Positions 34,676 to 48,060 of a stretch of 64,000 bases of DNA are shown here, piece by piece. The DNA comes from Parasponia andersonii (lineage: Eukaryota > Streptophyta > Magnoliopsida > Rosales > Cannabaceae), in contig JXTB01000027.1 of NCBI GenBank assembly GCA_002914805.1, forward strand, positions 885,436 through 949,435, read 5' to 3'. Under the pieces are notes generated by a model. That model worked only from the letters and a program-made list of their open reading frames with translations. It made no database searches and was not told where the DNA came from. The position numbers and the translations under genes are program-made. Every line of letters begins with the position of its first letter. Position 1 is the first letter of the stretch.

Positions 34676-37600
34676 TTCTCCCACTTGCCGAAAAATTTAA
34701 TTTCTCGTAATAAGAAACAAAATACATGAATCATGACAATAGATTCTCTAAAAATAAGTACTATCTTTCATGTATCATAATGTATTATGTCTCTTAAATA
34801 CTCACCGTATCACTTAAAAAATAAACCTATTGTTCATTCTAGGTCCAAACATTAATGATATTTCTCATATTAATAAATGTGTACACAATGGAAATCAAAG
34901 AAGAGAAATATAAGAGTTTCAAATAACATTCCTTCTTATAACGAAAATTAAACAAAGGAACTAGGTCCTATTCTTTCTACATGATCCTTGAATTTAAATG
35001 ATAGCTTGCCTTTTTTCAAGGATCAACAATCATCAATTCAGTGCTAATGTATTCAATGAACACTGTTTTATCTTAATATGTTTACTGATAGCTAAATACT
35101 TGATGTTGATATGTTTGCTTCAACTATAACTTTAGTTATTTTTAGCCATAAAAATTATAACTAAATTGTCGCAATATATCTTTAATGGCCTAGAAATAGA
35201 ATCTACAATTCTTAGTCCAGAAATAAAACTCTTCATCTATACACCATGTAATGTAGCCTCAAAATAAGAAACGAAGTTATCCTCCATAATAAAAGTAGCA
35301 GTCATAGTCTACGGTGTACTTCTCCAAGATACAGCTCCATCGACAAACATAAAAATGTATCCAGTTGTCGATTTTCGTGAATTAATACAGTCAGTAAAGT
35401 CTAAATCTGAATAGTCAATCACCTCCAGATTATCAGTTTGTTAATACATAAGCATGCAATCTTTCGTTCCTCGAAGATATCTCAATACCTTCTTTGCAGC
35501 TCTCTAGTAGTCTATACCTGAATTACTTGATATATTCTTAATATCCTAATAATAAATACAATGTCAGGCTTTGTGTAGACTTGAGCATACATCAGACTTC
35601 CAATAGCAAAAGCATATGGAATTTTCTTCATTTGTTCCCTTTCAAAATCATTTTTTGGGTACTAATTCAAATTAAACTTGTCATCCTTTATAATGGGAGC
35701 TATATTTGGTGAATAATCTTTCATCCAAAATCTATCTAAAAATTTTGTTGATATTGGTCTCTTAAGACAGACCCAAGAATCCCCGAAATTTGTCCCTATA
35801 TACCTTTATCCTAATGACATAAGATGTATAATCCATATCTTTTATATCAAAACTTTTAGAGAGAAATTGTTTCACCTAATATAACATGTTCTTAACATTA
35901 ATTGAAAGTAAAATATCATCCATATACAGAATAAAGAAAAACATTTTACTCCCACTAACCTTCTAATATATATATTGATCCTTAATATTCTCTACAAAAC
36001 CAAATGAAAAGATAACAGCATGAAATTTCAAATTCTATTGACAGGAGGCTTGTTTCACTCTCTCGATATAGATTTCTTGAGCTTGCACACCAAATACTCA
36101 CCATCATTAAAGGAAAATCCTTCTAGTTATTTCACATAAACCTCTTCCTCTAGTTCTCCATTAAGGAAAGACGTTCTCACATCCATTTATTATAATTCTA
36201 AGTAAACATATGCAACTAATGCCATAATAATACAAAAAGAGTCTTTGTTAAATACAGGAGAAAAGGTATTCTTGTAGTAAATTTCTTCCTTTTAAGTGAA
36301 TCTTTTAGCGATGAGTCTTACTTTATATATCTCAATATTACCTAATGAGTCTTTCTTTGTTTTAAAACCCCATTTACACCCTATGACTTTTGCACTATTA
36401 GGCAACTCAACAAGATTCCAGACTCTCTATTAGATACCTTAGAATTCATCGCATCTTTTATGGTATCATACCATAAATTTGATTACTTTTGACTTGTGAA
36501 AATATTTTAGGATCATTTTCGACTCCAATGTTATAGTCTAATTCTTGCAGATACATAATATAATTACTAACAATTGCTGATTTCTTTAATCTAGTAGATC
36601 TCTTTAATATTGTATCAATATTTTCTTGAAGATCATATTGTTCAACTGGTTTTTCAGTAATTTCTAGAATTTCTTGAACAACTTGATCTACTAGATTGTT
36701 ATCAAGAATTTATGGAAAATTAATGATTGGTGGCTCAACATTGGTTTGAACTTGAGGAGAGGTATAAATGACAATCAATTTTTCACTTGATGTGGAAGAT
36801 TGAGTACAAATATGATCTTTCCATAAATAAGTTTTTGAGATTGATCACTCCCACTGATCAAGTCATTTTCAAGAAATTTTATATTTTGATTCCATAATCC
36901 TAGCATTGTAAAATGGGTAGTAGAATCTGCACCCTTTAGACCTTTCATTGTATCCAATGAAATACCCGCTAATGGTCCTTGGGTCCAGTTTCTTCTCTTA
37001 TGGATTGTAAACTCTTACTTCAGACAAGCATCCCCAAATGCATATAATTCGTAAACTCAGTTTTTAACATTTAAATAACTCAAATGGCATCTTTTACGAG
37101 CTTCAGTCTATAAGGATTTAGGAAGCTTGGAGCTGCTGAGCATACTTTGTACCATATCCAATAATGTTTAATTTCCTCTTTCTGCTATATCATTCTGGTT
37201 TGTGGAACTAAGCATAGTATATTGAGGAACTATCCCATGCTCTTGAAGAAAATCCACAAATGAACTAGCTGCTTATCTATTCTCAGTGTATCTACTATAA
37301 TATTCTCCACCACTATTTGTTCTCATGATTGTGATTTGCTTTCTATGTTATTTCTCTACTTCGACCTTAAAAACCTTAAAGGTATCTAATGCTTTGCTTT
37401 TGTTATGAAGCAAATGGATATACATGTATCGTGAATAATTATCTACAAAAGAGGTGAAGTATTTTGAACCATACAAGTCCATGTCTATACTAAAAATATT
37501 TGATTGTATAATCTCTAATATATCTGTAATCCTCTTGGCACTTTTATTTGACTTATTGGTATGTTTTCCCTTCATGCAGTCCACACAAGTCTCGAAATCA

Positions 37601-39699
37601 ACAAAATCTAGAGCACTAAGTACTCCATCCTTTATTGATCTCTTAATTCTTTCTATAGAGATATGTCCCAATATCTGGTGCCACAATATAAAGGAATCTT
37701 CATTTATAACATATCGTTTGGTACCAGTATGAACATACATAATATTATAAGTAGTTTCATTTTGTAAAGTAATAGAGAAAAGACCATCAAGCAATGAATC
37801 CTAAACCCTAAATCTCAACAAGATCAGATTTATAAAATAAACTAAAATTTGTCTCTAAAAAGTTAAAAGGAATAACCACAAGATACAAATCTTGAAACTG
37901 AAATCAAGTTCCAAGAGAAACTTGGTATATAAATGTCTTTTCCAAATTTAAAATAAAACTACTACTTAAAACTAAAGTGCATATTCCAATAGTCTTCACA
38001 TGTAAACGTATCTTATTTCTTGAAAAGATGCTTTTTTCACTTCCTACTAGCTTCCTTATATTTCACATACCATGCATCATATTCGAAATATGGATTCTAA
38101 AATCAGAATCAATCCATCATATGTTATGATTTACATCAACCATATTAGATTTATAAGTAATAAATGAAATTAGATTACCTTTCTTTTCAAGCCATTTCTG
38201 AAATTTGGGGTAAACCTTCTTCATATGTCCTTTCTTTTTGCAAAAGAAATACTGAGATTCCTTTCTATATCAGGTTGAGGTGGTATTTTACCTTTCTCAT
38301 TCTGCTTGGCTTGATTATACTTCATTTCTTCTATTGTCATTAATGCACTCTTACCCATTTCCATTACCAACCTAACTTCCTCTTGAACACACATGTTCAT
38401 GAGTTTATTGATTGACTATTTATCCTTATGTGTTATAGGATATTTTGAAAGGTCCATATTGCTATGGAAGAGTATTCAAGATATAATACATAAGAAAAGA
38501 TTCAGATGTCTCAACCTCAAGAGTTTTTAATTAAGCCACAATGTCTCTTATTTGCATAATATGTTCATGCACACCTCACACTGTGGTGAGCCTTAAATAT
38601 GAAAACTTCATAATTAGGATGCTAGCAAGTGGCTTATTTGAAGTCTCAAATTACTCATCAATAGTCTTCTATAATACCTAATATTGTCATACTGATCAAC
38701 TGAATTACAAATACTAGCAAAGATTTTGGTCTTTATGAATGTCATACGGTAATTAGATCGCTCATATTATTTATAAAGAGCTTTTTGAGCTGGAGTACTG
38801 GTTTTAGTAGTCATCGGTTTGTCTTTCCTTATCGCATAATCAATATTTATATACTCTAAATGAAGAAGAATTATCTCCTTCCAAATCCTATAGTTATTAC
38901 CTTTCAATTCAAGAGTATCATATTTGATTTCAGAAAAAGCAAGGTGCATGACTGTAGAGAATAAAACATATATACTTGTATTTCAAAATTCTGAGACTAA
39001 CAAAAATTTATCATGTTTTACTAATGTAAAGCATTTTTCAAAATTATAAATCTAGTGACATAAAATTTACCTATGAGCTAAAGTTCTAATTCTATTATAT
39101 CCATCTATAATTTTACGAAAAAATTATCAAATTATGTTCCTTTTCCTAATTCCTAAGGATAATTAAGAAATATAATATGATATTCTATCCTAATTAATCA
39201 TATTAAATATAGTCAAATTTCCTGTGGGATAAAATTTATTATATCAAATATGAATAATTATAATTATGTCAATTTTCTACATGTGATCCTAAACCACTTA
39301 ATATAAAATTTTGCATAATTAAAGATGTTATGGTTACTATCGAATTAATTAAAATTTTAATGGATCATTGGACATTTAGTTTATTCTCAAAAATTTTCAT
39401 ACAATTTGTATATAATAATAGGCAATATTTATAAAGTATGAATAATATTCAATTTTATATACAAAAATTATACTCCAAACTTTCATGTAAATCAACAAAT
39501 TATACAAATCATAATTTAAGCACATAAATATTCAAAATGAAATTTCATAATTATGTCAAGATTATAAAATTTCATAATTATGTCAAGATTATAAAATTGC
39601 ATAATCAATATTCACAAAAGCATCAAAATTATGAAAATTTCACAAAAACACTCATAGATTAATTTATGGAAAAAAAATATCATAATTTTTTTTAAAATC

Positions 39700-40130
39700 T
39701 AGTGGCAATAAAATGCCGTGTCATTTTTTAAAACGACACTTTAATTTCTGGAAAATGACGTGTCATTTTCACCGAATCAGGACGGAATTTTCTTAGGCAA
39801 ATGACATCACATTTGTTATTATGGAAAAAAGACGACATTTTTGGGAATCGACAGTTCCACAAAATGACACGACGTTTTTATCCATAGTTAAACGACAGAT
39901 AACACCTTTGGTCTAATGACACGTCATTTTTGGGAATTTTCTTAGACAAATGACATGTCGTTTGTAATTATGGAAAAAGTACACGACATTTTTGGGAATT
40001 GACAGAAGCATTTCTTCCACAAAATGACAAAATGACATGACGTTTTTATCCATAGTTAAACGACATACAACACTCCTTTGGTCTAACAACACATCGTTTT
40101 TAGAGCTATATAAAATGACATGTCATTGTC
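39700..40130. repeat. Array of TGACRYGTCA palindromes in the copia leader
   Basis: Perfect or near-perfect palindromes TGACGTGTCA (39756), TGACACGTCA (39917), TGACATGTCG (39951) and TGACATGTCA (40116) alternate with half-sites (AAATGACA, ACGACATTTTT, AAACGACA). The array is partly a tandem duplication: TCCATAGTTAAACGACA occurs at 39881 and 40049. It lies between the primer-binding site and gag, in the untranslated leader of the copia element. Confidence 0.75.
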
Positions 40131-40351
40131 AGTCTTCTTCGTCCAATTCATTTTCCACGGCCTGTTTTCAGACCCTATTTGGATCCGACGACTTCTCGGT
40201 CTTCTGGAGACCAAATTCGATGTTTCAATTCCTAAAAGTGTCAAAAATCTAATTTACTAATGATTTCTAACCTCATCTTCATGAAAAAAATTCAAAATAG
40301 TAAACTTTTATTTTGAAAAATGAATTCAAGTATAGAAATATGATACCAACA

Positions 40352-40569
40352 GTTAGATTCCAATAAGATTTAATCATGTTATAAAAACATATAATAGCAT
40401 ATTAAATGATGTGCCGAAATAAAAAGACCGAAATTATACCTCCAGCCATTGATGTGGAAGCTGACTGTTCTATCGATTAAGGTGCTTCTAAAATCTCTTC
40501 AATCTTAGAAATAAGACGGTATAAATGACTTAAGGAGAGGGAATGACTTTAGGTACCCAAAAGTTAACA
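40352..40569 (-). repeat. LTR (5' in element sense) of the CESA-proximal copia
   Basis: Its start and end match 34288-34675, but it is shorter (218 bp). It is followed by the AGAAT duplication. Confidence 0.8.
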
Positions 40570-40574
40570 AGAAT

Positions 40575-41319
40575 AAGAGAGCCATTTTTATTACTTTCAT
40601 AATTATATTACGCTAACCCGCTGTCCGTCTATGATTATCCGTATCCATCCCTCCCAAAGCTTTGGATTTATTTTCCTCTCTATATCTCCGCCTACACAAC
40701 TATATATATTATTACCTCACTAACTTCTCATCACATAACGCTAATTAATACGTCTCTACAGCCTACTATACTAAACAAATACAATACACTGTGTAACTAT
40801 CATTACAATATTGGCTCTATTTATTTATTGTTTACAAAAACAGATGTTCCAATATATCTTCTCAATCGATGAATTATTCAATCTTTTTTTTTTAACATAA
40901 AAATATAAGATATTAAAACCACTAAACTTATAGCCATTTGGATTTCCGCCAAGAACACTAATGTCTAATGCTATGGTTATGCCATATTTCTATTGCTAGT
41001 TTATCTCTTTGTCCCCACATGTGAATGTCCGATCCTCTTCCTTTTTGGCTTTTTGCCTCAACTAAATAAAAGTAGTTTCTTTCCTCGACAAACTCTAATA
41101 ATCCTTTACCCATTTATACATTTACGACCCCAACGACAACATATTGGCCACCCATTAACTTTTTTTATTTATCAACTTTGGCATTTCATCTACGACTACA
41201 AATAAAATGACAAAGATATAATTCTAGAATATATAACTAGCATTTTTTCCTTATTGGTGGAGAATAATTTCAGCCACTAGATTAAAGTCAAAAGATTCAA
41301 AACAACAGATCACAATAGT
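40575..41319. other. Host spacer, probably the displaced upstream part of the CESA promoter
   Basis: Before the copia insertion this DNA adjoined position 34287, since the AGAAT duplication marks the split. There is no gene. It is bounded on the right by the Tat element. Confidence 0.5.
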
Positions 41320-42147
41320 TGTGGGACCCGTTCCCAAGTCATACGCCACGTGGACGATCGAGCGGCAGAACAGGTCACAAAAGGGGTCCACTGTCAGACA
41401 GGTGTCGAGAGTGATTAGCTAAAGGCCACGAGGGTCACACGTGATTTCACAATCGGCCATTGGGCCGTCCGAGGTTAGGACCGAGCCCATCACAGACCCC
41501 GAACAGTCTCAGCCCAGTCCGACCCTTACCTCGACAGCTGGGGGGTCGAAAGCCCCAAGGGTCTTCCACCAGAATATAATAGAAAGCAACTCACGACTCC
41601 AGACCCAGACAAAGCATTTAATGCGATCCTGGGTAGGCGTGCGTAAGGGGCAAGCCGTCTTGACAGAATGCCGATTTACTCAAATCTCACCCCTGATAGA
41701 TTCAACCGTAGGAGGCAGCGGAAATCAGGCTACAGCGATACAAAGGAGATCACGGAAATCTCGGCCCGTGACCTCTGGGAAAATCTTTGAGGAGAAAGAT
41801 ACTCAGTCCTGAAAATGAGACCCGCATAGTTCACAATCTCAGGACTATATATATATAAGCCATACATTCCCAAAAGAGGCATGTACGCTTACAGAAAGAA
41901 GTATATAGAAAAGCTTATAAGTAAGAAACAAATATATACTCATTTAGAACTAATTCCTTGCTCTCCTGAATCAAAGATAGATCGCTGACTGAAGCATCAG
42001 AGAGTCTTTGCAGGTAGCCACTCCTGCCTCTCCGACCCTGCCTGGAGTTCAGAGTACTTTGGGATAGTGAGGACACGTGGACAGTTGGAGAATACAGTAT
42101 CAGCAGTTCAGAGACACGTGGAGGGCTGGAGAGAAACTGCTCCAACA
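41320..42147 (+). repeat. 5' LTR of the Tat element
   Basis: 828 bp, TGTGGGACCCG... to ...GCTCCAACA, followed by the primer-binding site. Confidence 0.9.
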
Positions 42148-42242
42148 GTTTGGCACCGTCTGTGGGAAAAAGTTGAGCGTGAGAAAAAGAGTAGGAGACT
42201 CACGATCGCGCTCTCCTCGAACAAAAAGCCATACAACATCTG

Positions 42243-43941
42243 ATGGCACCCTCAATGATGACAACCAGGAGCACATGTCCCGACGCCGAAGGAAGTTCCC
42301 GAGAAACACGACCAGATCTAGAGCAGAAGCTGGATCAGATGCTTTCTGCCCTAGCGGAAGCAAACCGGAAGGCAGAGATGGCCCATGAAGCCGTCCTAGG
42401 TTTAAGGGATAAAGTCACAGAGGTACGCAAAGATAACACCCACCTCGAAGGGTTGCTGGCGAGCGAAGACAGGACCCAACGGAGAGAAGATTTTGACGAA
42501 GATGTACAGCAAGAATTCGGAACCGCCCCCTCCGGATCGTGGATGCAGGGGGCACGGTAAAGCCAGTCGAGACCCCTCCAAACCAGGGGGGTAATGGGCA
42601 GAAGACGCCATAGAAGCCTAGGAGGTATGCCTCCCGACTGGAAGCAAGAGATGATGGCAGAGTTAGGAAAGAGACTCAGGGCCCATCACAGCCAGACCCC
42701 CGATGATCTGGCAGAGCAAACTGTGCGAGGAATCAATCGGACGGCCTTCGCCGACTGGATCCAGATGGAGCCCAGGCCGAGGGACTTCACGACCCTGACC
42801 TTCAGGCCGTTCGAGGGGAAAACTGATCCCCTCGACCACATATACCACTTTCAGCAGAAGATGGCCTTGGAAACTAGGGACGAGTCCGTAACCTGTAAAG
42901 TCTTCTCTACGACCCTGGCAGGATCAGCCCTGCTATGGTTCAGGCAGCTCCCAGAAAAATCCATAAACGGGTTTGAAGATTTTTGAAAACTTTTTCTAAA
43001 GCAGTACACGGGTGTACGGAGATAGCAAAAAACCATGCGAGACCTAGATCGATTAGAGCAGGCCGCAGATGAGTCCCCGCGAGAGTACCTCTCGCGTTTC
43101 CTCGAGGTAATGTTCCTGGTCCATAATGCCGACTCGATCCAAGCCGCAAGCTCATTCGTCAGGAGCCTGCAGCCAGGATCAATGCTATCGGACCACCTCC
43201 TTTTAAATCTTCCATACGATATGGCGGATGTCCAGGCAAAGTCAGAATGGGTATTTAGGGTGCTGGAAAGCCACCAAAAGGTGCCCAAGATCTCCGCCGC
43301 GATAACAACGACGCCGGTACAAACCCCGGCCCTGTAAGGAGTGAAGAGGCCCTCACCGGCCAAGGGCCAGCTCCGAAGCAGGAAGCCCCCATCCGGGACA
43401 GTCAGGAGGTGGCAAGAGGAGGAAGACGTCTCGTGACCCTCTACCGAAGTATGAGCTCAACACGCCGATCGAGGTGATCTACCTCCAAAATAAGGACAGG
43501 GACATTTTCAAAGACCCACCCAAATCTGGCGTCCCTAAGCATATGAAGAACAGGAACAGGTATTGCCAATTCTACAAAGACTTCGGGCACGACACTATCC
43601 ACTGCCGCAACCTTTACACACAGGTCATGATGGCGATCCATGCTGGCAGGTTGAAACAGTACGTGAAAACAGGGGGAACTCAGCCGCTGGAAGACGTCAC
43701 CAGGCCTGAGACAAGGAAGCAGACCCAAGCCTTTGGGTCAAGAGAGCAGAACCTGAGGATAGTGCCGACCATCGTGGGTAGGCTAGAGCCGACCCAAGAT
43801 CAAGAGGAGAAGGAGAAATGCCTCAAAAGAGCTGAAGGTAGGGTGAAGCGCCTGAGGGGGATGGGCCATTCTGTCAACCATTTGATGTCGGGAGAAAGCC
43901 GCACCTCTGCCACCCCCATCGTTTTCACCAGCAAGATTTAA
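42243..43941 (+). pseudogene. gag region of the Tat element
   Basis: It begins MAPSMMTTRS near 42243 with a coiled-coil segment. A retrotransposon gag domain follows (42594-43337, with FRPFEGKTDPLDHIYHF and GSALLWFRQLP). A zinc-knuckle-like CQFYKDFGHDTIHCRNL lies near 43563-43613. The domain order and wording are typical of plant Ty3/gypsy gag. The reading is in several pieces. Confidence 0.8.
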
Positions 43942-43949
43942 CTACGGTA

Positions 43950-46900
43950 TGCCAGCCTCACGACAACCCTTTGGTGATTAAACTACAGATCAGCTCCGCA
44001 TTGGTCAGAAGGGTCCTGGTCGACGGTGGAAGCAGCGTTGATATCCTATTCCTCAGCACATTCGAGAATATGGGTCTGGATCGAAACGCACTCAGGCCGA
44101 CCTATCAGCCGCTGTTCACTTTCGACAGCACGAAGGTCTGCCCTTTGGGCATTGACCCTGAATGTCTACACTGCTGAGAGATGCTTGGACGTGGATTTCA
44201 TCGTCATTGACTACCAGTCCTCCTTCAACGTCATCATGGGAGGGGGATGGATTCACGCCATGCATGGGGTTGCTTCCACCCTCCACCAGGTCTTGAGATG
44301 TCTATCAAAGGACGGTACCTACATGATAGACATCAAGGGAGACCAGGCCTCTGCAAAGAAATACTTTTAAGCTGCCCTGAGGGGAGCCGACACGAGTGCA
44401 AGTGCCACAACCAGGGACGAATAACAATCAAAGGACTGCCTGCCAGCGTACATGAAGCGAATCGAAGAGGAGTCTAACATTCTAGAATCCACGATCGAGG
44501 AGCTGGTAGCAGTCCCTTTGAGAGAGGCAGAACTGGCGAAGGTGATTCTAATCGGGGCCTTATTACCCGAGGAGCAAAAGAACGAGATGTTGGGATTCTT
44601 GAAGCGGAACGAGGACGTCTTTGCGTGGTCCCACAACGACATACCCGGGATAAACCCCGCACACTCCTACCACCGGCTGAACATAGATCCCAATTTCCCT
44701 TCAGTCAGGCAGAAACCCTGAAGGTTCGCACCAAAGAAAAACAGGGCAATCAACAAGGAGGTAGAGAAGCTACTGCAGAATGGTCTGATCAGGGAATGCG
44801 TATACCCGCATTGGGTCTCCAACCTGATAGTGGTGAAAAAGAAAAATGGCGACGACCGTATTTGCATAGACTTCACCAACCTAAACAAGGCCTGCCCGAA
44901 GGATAGCTTCCCCCTACTAAGAATCGACCAAATGGTAGATGCGACAGCGAGATTCAACAGAATGAGCTTTCTGGATGCCTACTCCAGGTACAACCAGATC
45001 CCCCTGTATGCAGAAGACCAGATCCACACGGCTTTTATCACGGAGCATGGTCTGTACTACTACAGCCATATGCCATTTGGCCTGAGGAACGCGGGGGCAA
45101 CCTACCAAAGGTTCATGAATAAAATGTTCGCCAGGCTTCTAGGGAAGACAATGGAGGTCTACATCGATGATATGGTCGTGAAGAGCAGGGAAGATTCAGA
45201 CCATCTGAGGCACCTAGACGAATGTTTTCAGATTCTGAGGCAACATCAGATGCGTCCGAATCCTAAGAAATGTGCATTTGGGTTATCCTCTGGACAATTC
45301 CTAGGGCATATCATGAGCAGGAGGGGTATTGAGACAAACCCGACCCAGCTGACCTCGATCGCGAATGTGCAGAGACCCTCAACCATTCGGGAGGTCCAAC
45401 GCCTGGCCAGGAAGATAGCCGCTCTCAACTGATTCGTCTCCAAGATGTCCGACCGATGCAAGCCTTTCTTCCAATGCTTGAAGAAAAGCTCTACTATCAT
45501 CTGGGGGGAGGAACATGATAGGGCACTGACAGATCTCAAGCTGTATCTGAGTCACCCATCTATCCTGGCTTCTCCGGCATAGGGGGAGCACCTGTACGCC
45601 TATTTAGCAGTGTCTGAGGTAGCGATCAGTGCCGTACTGTTCATCGAGGAAGATGGCAAACAGAACTGGTGTTTTATATAAGCCGCATGCTCCTGGATGC
45701 TGAGACGCAATATAGTGTGGCAGAAATCCTGGTCCTTACTCTGGTCAACGCTAAAAGGAAACTCCGGCAGTACTTTGAGGCACACTCGGTCACCGTGTAT
45801 ACGGATTTCCCTATCCATCAAATTTTTGCCAAGCCAGACCTGTCGGGACGACTGACCAAATGGGTCATCGAGCTGGAAATATACGATATCGAGTATCGGC
45901 CTCGAGCGGCGAAGAAAAGGCAGGTCATGGCAGATTTTCTGGTGGAAATCGAATCCTTCGGCGAGCAGCATGACCTGTGTCAGATGTCTTAACTTCACCC
46001 CCCTTCAGCCTGGACGCTCCACACTGACGGATCCATGAATACCTCAGGGTCAGGTATCGGGATAGTCTTGCAGACCCCTACGGGTCTCAGAGTTGAGAAG
46101 GCATTGAGGCTCGGCTTCCAGGCGACTAGCAATGAGGCAGAGTACGAGGCACTGCTGCAAGGCCTTGAGTTGGCACTACACTTCGGAGTGGAGAACATCG
46201 TAGTAAAGATCGACTCACAGTTGATCGCGGGTCAGGTCATGGGAAACTTCGAAGTAAAAGAACCGAGGTTGCACAAGTACTTCTCCAAGGTACTGGGGGC
46301 AAAAGCTCATTTTGGCAATTTCAATATCGAACCGATCCCCAGAGAGATGAACCAGAGGGCTGACGAACTAGTTAAGAGTGTGTCAATCAGGGGTACGGCT
46401 AGAAGCATAGAAGTTCTCTTAGAAGGTGAAAGCATGGAGGACCCCCCGTAGACCCCTGCGCACCATGTGTTCGCAACCGGAGCTGCTGACGAAGGGTGGA
46501 TGAAACCCATTACACAGTATTTGACGTTGGGGAACCTGCCCGCAGACCCCCGAGAAGCAAGGTCAGTCAGATTGAAAGCTGCCAAGTACTCAATGGTGGG
46601 TGAACAGTTATACAGGAGATCGACAATGGGTCCGATGCTACGGTGCATAGGTCCCATTGAAGTGCAAAAACTGATGGAGGAAATCCACGAGGGAGTATAT
46701 GGCAACCACTCTAGCAGACGTAGCCTTGCGCACAAGGCTCTAACGGCCGGATACTTTTAGCCATACATGATGGCAGAGGCAGCCTGATTCGTCAAGAAAT
46801 GTGATAAATGCCAGAGGTTCGCCCCAATAAAATGTCAGCCTATGGAGATACTTCATTCGAACATAACCCCTTGGCCGTTTGCCAAATGGGGTCTGGACAT

Positions 46901-47720
46901 CGTCGGAGAGCTCCCCAGAAGTCCAGGAGGAAAGAGGTACGTCCTGCTGGCCACGGATTACTTCACCAAATGGGTAGAGGCCAAAGCCTACACGACCGTT
47001 AATAAGGCAGACATGATTAACTTCATCTGGAAGAATATAATCTGTCGATTCGGGATCCCGAAAGAGATATACGCCGATCATGGCATGAAGTTCTAAAATG
47101 CTAAGCTCAAGGAGTTGTGCGAGCTATATGATGTAAGGCTCAGTTTCTCTTCCGTGAACTACCTTCAGGGGAACGGCCAAGCAGAGGCAACGAACAAAGC
47201 CATATTTAGCAACATGAAAAAGAACTTACAGGAGGCTAAAGGCAAGTGGTTAGAAGAACTGCCGGCCATTGTGTGGGCCCATCGAACCACAGAGCGGAGG
47301 TCTATTGGAAGAACGCCATTCGCCATGGTCTATGGATCAGAGGCTGTGATCCCGACCGAGGTTGGCCTCCCGACCCTCCGCTCCGAAGTGGTAAAAGATG
47401 CCCCCTTAAACAAACATCAGTTAAGCCACATCACAGACCTCCTGGAAGAAATGACAAACATGGCCCTGGTCCACCTGGCTTCATACCACCAGCAGGCTAG
47501 GTCCTACTACACGAAAAAGGTTAGTACCTGACGATTTAACGCCGGGGATTGGGTCTTGAAAGCTAGAATAGGGAGTTCCTCGAAACTGGACTCCAATTGG
47601 ATCGGACCCTATAAGGTGATCAAAGCGCTCGACAATGCTGCATATGTCCTGAAGGAACTCAAGACGGGGAAAAATTTGCCAAACACATGGAACGCTTAGC
47701 ACTTGAAAAAGTATCACCTG
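43950..47720 (+). pseudogene. pol region of the Tat element (PR-RT-RH-aRH-INT)
   Basis: Protease-like VLVDGGSSVDILF is near 44010. Reverse transcriptase spans about 44650-45430 (MPFGLRNAGATYQRFM and YIDDMVVKS). RNase H is at about 45540-45990. A second, separate RNase H is at about 46014-46450 (DGSMNTSGSGIGIVL, ATSNEAEYEALL, DSQLIAGQV). Integrase runs from about 46740 to 47720 (WGLDIVGELP, ATDYFTKWVEA, NGQAEATNKA). The second RNase H is the archaeal-like type reported for plant Tat elements. The frame is interrupted in several places. Confidence 0.88.
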
Positions 47721-47837
47721 TAAGGCACATACATATGATGTAAGACCATGTGAATGCCTATGTTGTTGAAAAGCTTAAATCCTAAACAGGTCAAGTTCTC
47801 TTTTTGCCGGATGGATTCATCTTTTGGGTTGATATGG

Positions 47838-48060
47838 AAAAGGGGTCTGCCCACAGTGGCAGACCCCACACACTATTCACGCATGGGACCCATGTGAACG
47901 TTTATATTATTATAAAGCTTAATTCCGAAACAGGTCAGGTCTTCTGCCACACAGAAAAGGGTCTGCCCACAGTGGCAGACCCAACATTTTAGTTGCACAG
48001 GCAAAATATCACACCAGGTTGCCACGAAAAAGGGTCTGCCATAGTTGCGGACCATACGCA
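47838..48060. repeat. Hairpin repeats after pol in the Tat element
   Basis: GGGGTCTGCC-CACAGT-GGCAGACCCC (47842-47867) is a perfect 10-bp stem with a six-base loop. A second copy with a 9-bp stem is at 47959-47982, and a worn third copy at about 48032-48053. They are spaced 117 and 73 bp apart. Confidence 0.85.

Larger units (their letters stand above)
34288..40569 (-). mobile_element. Ty1/copia element inserted upstream of CESA
   Basis: The element is 6282 bp with LTRs at 34288-34675 and about 40352-40569. The target duplication AGAAT is perfect (34283-34287 and 40570-40574). The polypurine tract (RC of TTCTCCCACTTGC) and a primer-binding TGGTATCA sit inside the LTRs in minus orientation. 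Recognisable minus-strand parts are gag (about 38400-38949, GNNYRIWK), pre-integrase and integrase (37348-37794, LWHQILGH and a CVDCMKGK zinc pair), and reverse transcriptase with YMDD near 35915. Across ~104 aligned LTR bases I count about 8 differences, so it is some millions of years old. It has tens of breaks and is long dead. Confidence 0.88.
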
